DNA from: Diphasiastrum complanatum
Lineage: Eukaryota; Streptophyta; Lycopodiopsida; Lycopodiales; Lycopodiaceae
Direction: 5' to 3'
DNA: 64,000 nt
Assembly (NCBI GenBank): GCA_029204225.1
Contig: CM055095.1
Span: 24,844,503-24,908,502, forward strand
Shown here: piece by piece, positions 59,174-64,000 of the stretch
How positions within the stretch are numbered: position 1 is the first letter of the stretch
How the letters are laid out: each line of letters starts with the position of its first letter
Notes under the pieces: generated by a model
Database searches by the model: none
The model's input: the letters and a program-made list of their open reading frames with translations, nothing else
What the model was told of the DNA's origin: nothing
Program-made: the position numbers and the translations under genes

Positions 59174-60572
59174 ATCTGTTAATCTTATGGTTAATGTTCA
59201 CATTCTGATGCCACACATGTGGAGCCTGTTCCCACGTGTGAATGGAAGCTAAAAGATTACTTGTATATAGTTGGATTTAAGTTAGATCAATCTACGCAAG
59301 TGTGAACTAGTTTTTTGACTAGAATCTATGAAATTGCCATTTTTGGCACTATTTTCTTGTAGGTAGGTAGCACTTCCATGTAAATGAGTAAATGCTCCCA
59401 CATGTTAAGATGTTGTTCACACATGTGAAGCTGGCTGTACTTTATCACATGTACATATTCTCCTAGATCCTATTTTGTAGAAAAGATTCATATTTTTAAG
59501 GAGACTAGTAGTTGGATTCTAGCTAGTAGCATAAGTCAACTTTTGTGATATGGGAATAACTTGCTCCCATTGGTGGATCTAAATGATATGGTACTCTTCA
59601 CACGTGCCAGACCTTCTGAATCAACATACAGGTCGTGCTTGTACTTGATCTATAAGTAGATTACCTTGATCAATGAGAAGTTGATGAGACATTGTGATTC
59701 TATGCATTTTGCTTGTGATTTTACTAATAGAATTGTGAATTTATGCTTTGTAAGCTATCATTAAGTATTGTACTTTGCTCTCTACTCAAAGTCCATAAAG
59801 GGATTGTTTTCCACAAGTGTGAGGCCGCTCCTGATGTTTGTTGAAGTTTACATTAGTTGATCTTGCTAAATAGTTAAGGATCTACATCTAGATCTTGATC
59901 TAATCAATAGAACTTGTTAGATCACTTGATTTGGCAATCAACACCTGATTGATTGTACTAATCAATCAATGTCCAAAAATCAGAAAATTCACACATCATG
60001 CACATGTTGATCTTGCAACTCTTTCTTACATTTACTTTCTTTCCTTGTCTCAATATCATGCAAAACCATGGAGTCCTCCTTGGTCACTTTTCATTTGATC
60101 TCCTTGATTGGTTTCAATTCGGGTACAGTAGAAGGAGGCTTGTTGTCAAGAAGAGGATGGTGCTCCCATCTTGTTTCTAAGTCATGTGCAGTCCAAGGAG
60201 TGGGCTCGATCCTAGGAGCCTTGGAGATGCTTGCAACAAAAATAAATAAGAAATTTACTTCTACTTACATGCAATGTTGCATGGAAACTACAAAACATAA
60301 CCAAAACAAACATTAAATCACTCTTTATCTCTCACACCCTCTCTTTCACACTCTCTCTTTCCCCTCCTTTTTCACTCTCTCCCCTAACTGGGATCTGCCA
60401 AGTCGGACTTCTTGACAAGTCGAGTAAGTCTGACAAGTCGAACGTCGCTTTCATGTCTATCTCTGATAATAGAGTATTACTACAGACTGTGCAACAATGC
60501 ATGTAAAACTGCAGCGATATGAATGGAACTAGATTAACATGGGATTTAGGAAAGTAGAGGAATAAATCCAAC
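59174..60572. other. Probable LTR of copia E in its right part; no gene
   Basis: The right end (from 60572 leftward) is the LTR start of element E; its left limit is unknown. The stretch 59200-59850 has repeated CACACGTGTG/CACATGTG palindromes. A pyrimidine-rich stretch (TCTCTC) lies at 60322-60382. No coding sequence was recognised. Confidence 0.45.
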
Positions 60573-60595
60573 ACACCCCCCCCCCCCCTCTTAAT
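60573..60595 (-). other. Polypurine tract and LTR start of copia E
   Basis: The minus strand reads AAGAG followed by 13 G (complement of C at 60576-60588), then TGTGTTGGATTTATTCC. The G run is longer than in related element ends and may have slipped. Confidence 0.7.
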
Positions 60596-61800
60596 CTAGA
60601 TCTATGAATGTCTTGATTTATAGACTAAGCAATGCACAAAATTTGTTGTGTGCATTAATGGTCAATGCCTTGGGTAAAACATCTGCAATCATGTCTTGTG
60701 TTTGACAATACATTAAGCTTACCTCTCTATCAAGAACCTTACCCTTGACATAGTGATATCGAATCTCAATGTGCTTACTCCTAGAGTGAAATTTAGGGTT
60801 GGCCAATAGGTCAAGGGCACTCTGATTATCACAAAATATAATTGTCGGGGTGTACTTATTTAGACTAATATCTAATAGTAAATTTGCAACCAAAATGCTT
60901 CTTTAATAGCTTGGGAAACAGCAATGTACTCTGCTTTTGTAGAGGAAAGAGCAATAGAGGTTTGCTTACGACTATTCCAAGAGATAGGACCGTCGTTGAG
61001 GAAGAATGTAAATTCAGATGTGGATTTACAAATATCTACATCTCCTCCCCAGCTTGCATCAAGATATCCACTGAGCCGACGGAGATTGTCGCTGTCAACT
61101 TTCCCATAGCAAATGCACTAGTCCATTGTAGCTCGTATATATTTCATGACTCTTTTAAGAGCCTTCCAATGGGTGATGCTAGGATTGGCCACGAATTGGC
61201 TTAGTGAGTTGACTACAAAAGCAATATCAGGTTTTGTGCAGACCATTGCATACATGAGAGATCCAAGTATCGATTGATATGGATATTCTCTCATATGCTC
61301 CTCTTCCTGCTTAGTCTAAGGACATTGGTCCTTTGACACTAGATCCATTGGTGAGTGAGCTGATTGCAATTGATCAGATTATATCTAATAAGAGTATTGT
61401 GTTGATACCTTTGTTGAGTGATATAAATCAACCATCTCGCTCTGTCTCTGTGGATTTGAATACCTAGACAATATTGAGCCTCATCTAGATCGGTCAGGTC
61501 AAATTCAGAAGACCTTCCTTCGGTCAATACCTCCATTGGAATTGTACTTGATCTTAAAGACCCATTTGCAATTGATAAGATTGCTGCCAATAGGTGGTTT
61601 GACTAACGATCATGTCTAGTTCTTGATCAGAGAGGAATACTCTCTGTCCATCGCTTCTCTCCAGAGATCGAAGTTTGGTTGGCTGAGTGCCTCTCTGATA
61701 GTAGTTGGTTCTTGAATAAAAATACAGACAGACTCATCAATATACCTTGTGGGTTGTGAGTGCACTTGGTTCGATCTTCGTCTGGGCCATGTGATTTTGT
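60596..61800 (-). pseudogene. Copia fragment E: start and end of RT, RNase H
   Basis: Reading leftward: RYIDESVCIFIQEPTTIREA, EAMDREYSSLIKN, CKWVFKIKYNSNGG (start of reverse transcriptase). Then the sequence jumps to FDLTDLDEAQYCLGIQIHRD (late reverse transcriptase), so the catalytic YVDD region is deleted. RNase H follows: AFVVNSLSQFVANPSITHWK, DASWGGDVDICKSTSEFTFF, and 60893 to 60618 with FCDNQSALDLLANPKFHSRS, KHIEIRYHYVKGKVLDREV and MIADVLPKAL. It carries stops. The family is that of the remnant at 38.9-39.2 kb. Confidence 0.87.
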
Positions 61801-62965
61801 TGGCCATCTTTGCGGCTGCAACATATTCTACTTCGCAGGATGATTGAGCTGTGATGGTCTATTTCTTGCTGACCCAAAGAATTATTGCATTTGCTACAAT
61901 GGTGCACCCTCCTGAGACACTTTTACAGTCATCCTTGAGTGATGCCCAACTTGCATCGCTATAGGAGTGCATCTGAAATCCGGCATCGTGAGAATAGCAT
62001 AGTCCAAAATCTTTCGTCTTCTGAAGATAGTGTAGAATTCGCTTTGCAATCCAGTGTGTCAAGCCTGGGTTCGTGATGAACTAGCTCATCCTAAACACAG
62101 CGTAAGCAATGTTGGGACGTGTGTTATCTACTAGATATATCCGTGATCCAATTAGCCTCCTGTAAGGCTTGTGGAGCATTATTTCCTTTTCTTCATCAGT
62201 CTTCGGACAATCTTTGTTTGTCAGAATTGTTCCTACAAGCATTGGGATGTTTTTCCCTTTGCAATATGTGATCCCGAAATCATTTAGGATCTTCTGGATG
62301 TACCTGGATTGATGAAGGTATATCTTTCCTTCATCATAATCACAATCAGTTTGCAAGCCTAGATAGCATCTGGCTTCTCCTAGGTCTGTTATCTCGAAAT
62401 GTTTTGAGATGTCGCTATTCACTCCGGCAATTAGCTCTTTGCTTCTGCATAGTATCAATGTGTTGTCCACGTACACAGCAACAATGATGATCTCCCCACT
62501 TTGATCCTTACATAAACATTGTAATCAGCCATCAGTGGCTGGAAACCCAAGAATCGTAGAGCATGATCCTTCTTCTTGTACCATTGTCGCGCGGGTTGCT
62601 TCAATCTGTAGATACTCTTGTGCATTCGGCATGCATAGGTGGGAAGAGATTTGCATATGTAACCCGGAGGTTGGTCCATGTACACTTCTTCGTCTAATTC
62701 GCCATGCAAGAATGTTGTCTTCTCATCGACTATGTGAATCCTGAGATCATAAGCGGCTGCATATGCAATAGCAAACATAGGGACGAAAGCTTCACGACTG
62801 GAGAGAAGTTCTCAATGTAGTCGATGCCTTACTTTTGAGAAAATCCCTCCGCTACAAGCCTGGCTTTGTACCTTGAAACATTTCCTTTCGGTCTGTACTT
62901 CAGCTTGTATACCCATTTGCATTGCACTATCCTTCGCTTGTCTGGTACTGGCTGCAGTGTCCATA
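61801..62965 (-). pseudogene. Copia fragment H: reverse transcriptase and part of RNase H
   Basis: Reading leftward: IWTLQPVPDKRRIVQCKWVY, ARLVAEGFSQK, a stop, then AFLHGELDEEVYMDQPPGYI (reading HIVDEKTTFLHGELD), SIYRLKQPARQWYKKKDHAL. The catalytic YVDD reads YVDN (62462-62473). Then LGEARCYLGLQTDCDYDEGK, LIGSRIYLVDNTRPNIAYAV, WIAKRILHYLQKTKDFGLCY, YSDASWASLKDDCKSVSGGC. It stops at the AAAKMAN motif of RNase H, where fragment E begins. It is a relative of elements A and B, not E. Confidence 0.9.
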
Positions 62966-63848
62966 TGTAGCGCAGGCATCCCAAAGGGAGCCGGGAACCA
63001 CGACTTAGCTTCCCAGCCTTCAACTCTTGCCATCCAAACCCACTTGACATACAAGCAGCCAACTCGCCAACGACGATCAGACTTAACCAACTTGAAGTTC
63101 CGAAAACCAACATTGAGATCCAACCTGGCGCCATGCCAGATCGGGGGTCCCGATGTGGGTGACTTCCCTCCAAGCAAGCCGTCCGACATACATCAAACTT
63201 AACCAACTCAAAGCTTCGTTACAAACGAGTAACATCCATTCCAAGCAAGCGGTCTGACTTACATCAGACTTAACCAACTGAAAGCTTCGTCACGAGCGCT
63301 GGAAGCCAACCTGGCGCCACGCCAGACTGGTCAGCCATAAATAGGTAACATCCACCCAAGCAAGCCATCCAACTCAGCCGACAGGTTAGAGCCCATTTCC
63401 CAAGAGCTTAACCCATTCACGTTCATGCAAGGAACACTCAAAACCGAGCCGCGACAGATATGAAAACAACCAGTTCCTGGACCAAATGGTCCCGAAAGCA
63501 TACCGCTGGCGCCACGGACCGAATGGTCCCGACGGCATACCGCTGGCGTCCCGGGATACGACCCTCAACTGTGTGCCAAGTTAAAAATTTTGAAAGCGGC
63601 CTTACAACTGGCGCTTTTACCGAACACTGAAACCCAGAAGGTAATCAGAGTCAGTTTGAGAAAAATCCCACTTTATTGATAAATCTGAGAAGGTTACATT
63701 TCAAGTGTGTGACCGACCCTAGTCTCCAGGGCGCTAGCATGCCAAGGCGAGAGCCATGACAACATTCCAACAAGGGAGGCTGAGACTTGGTTGGAGCTCG
63801 CCCTGAGTCGCAACCCGCACTCCCCTATAGTATTGGTGTGATTCGGCA
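62966..63848 (-). repeat. 3' LTR of another retrotransposon (883 bp)
   Basis: Starts TGCCGAATCACACC at 63848 after a polypurine run GAGGGGGGG, and ends CTACA at 62966, directly at the TATGG of fragment H's reverse transcriptase, which it interrupts. It is GC-richer than the rest of the window and contains internal direct repeats: CCAAGCAAGC...AACTTAACCAACT-type (63170, 63242), CAACCTGGCGCCA (63122, 63308) and a 38-bp pair around TGGTCCCGA (63487, 63525). ORFs in it have no family features. Confidence 0.65.
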
Positions 63849-64000
63849 CCCCCCCTCATACCAAGCACTCTACCCAAGCTGGTAAAGCACGTTTTTCTCT
63901 CTCTAGGATTTTATCTTTCTAGAAAGTCATTTTCTCTCTCTAGATTTTATTGATCCCCAGGCTTCCTTTAATCATGCCTAGATCGTGTGAGGTGATTGCA
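63849..64000 (-). mobile_element. Polypurine tract and internal end of the edge element
   Basis: The minus strand reads TATGAGGGGGGG directly before the LTR. The remaining 140 bp up to the window edge are non-coding as far as can be seen. The body of this element lies outside the window, so its superfamily is unknown. Confidence 0.5.

Noticed and set aside
62812-63568. Long overlapping ORFs on both strands in the GC-rich edge region
   Set aside because: Most of the length is LTR sequence with internal repeats. Only the part below 62965 is copia coding sequence.

Overview
This is nuclear DNA of a land plant. It is AT-rich, genes are split by short GT-AG introns, and Ty1/copia retrotransposons use the usual plant primer-binding site (TGGTATCAGAGC, complementary to initiator tRNA-Met). 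It also carries En/Spm (CACTA) transposase exons and one R2R3-MYB gene of the MYB61/MYB86 type. The species cannot be named. The MYB sequence departs enough from common seed-plant members that a fern, lycophyte or bryophyte is possible, but that is a guess.

Layout. 1-3.9 kb: Ty1/copia element A (minus) with both LTRs, its gag mostly deleted. 5.2-5.5 kb: a (GA)n tract beside an LTR scrap of the same family. 5.5-9.1 kb: no gene seen. 9.1-11.9 kb: two copia fragments on opposite strands around a cluster of GTGGAT/ATCCAC palindromes. 12.1-18.6 kb: a decayed seven-exon CACTA transposase gene followed upstream, on the same strand, by a spliced SET-domain gene. 19.8-21.3 kb: another palindrome cluster and an unrecognised multi-exon gene. 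22-25.7 kb: three gag fragments of one copia family, the largest palindrome cluster, and LTR remnants. 25.8-35 kb: the only stretch nearly free of transposons, holding the R2R3-MYB gene (minus, three exons, 529 aa) and its upstream region.

35-64 kb is mostly nested retrotransposon debris. It holds a Ty3/gypsy integrase scrap (37 kb), copia remnants with an LTR minisatellite and GA tract (38.5-39.2 kb), and a gag-to-polypurine deletion derivative with its LTR (39.5-40.3 kb). Copia pieces G and D lie head to head (44.3-46.8 kb). Near-complete copia B (46.8-52.1 kb) is inserted into copia C (52.1-54.6 kb). Beyond are a gypsy scrap (59 kb), a chimera of two copia elements (60.6-63 kb), and the LTR of another element running off the right edge.

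The MYB gene is the only clearly intact host gene. Almost all transposon coding regions carry stops, frameshifts or deletions. The observation most worth following is the SET-domain gene packaged with the CACTA transposase, with a decayed second copy of the SET gene's 3' end between the two genes. Second is the dispersed family of near-perfect GTGGAT(N)ATCCAC palindromes at three sites. Coordinates of exons and LTR ends were read by eye; no database search was possible.
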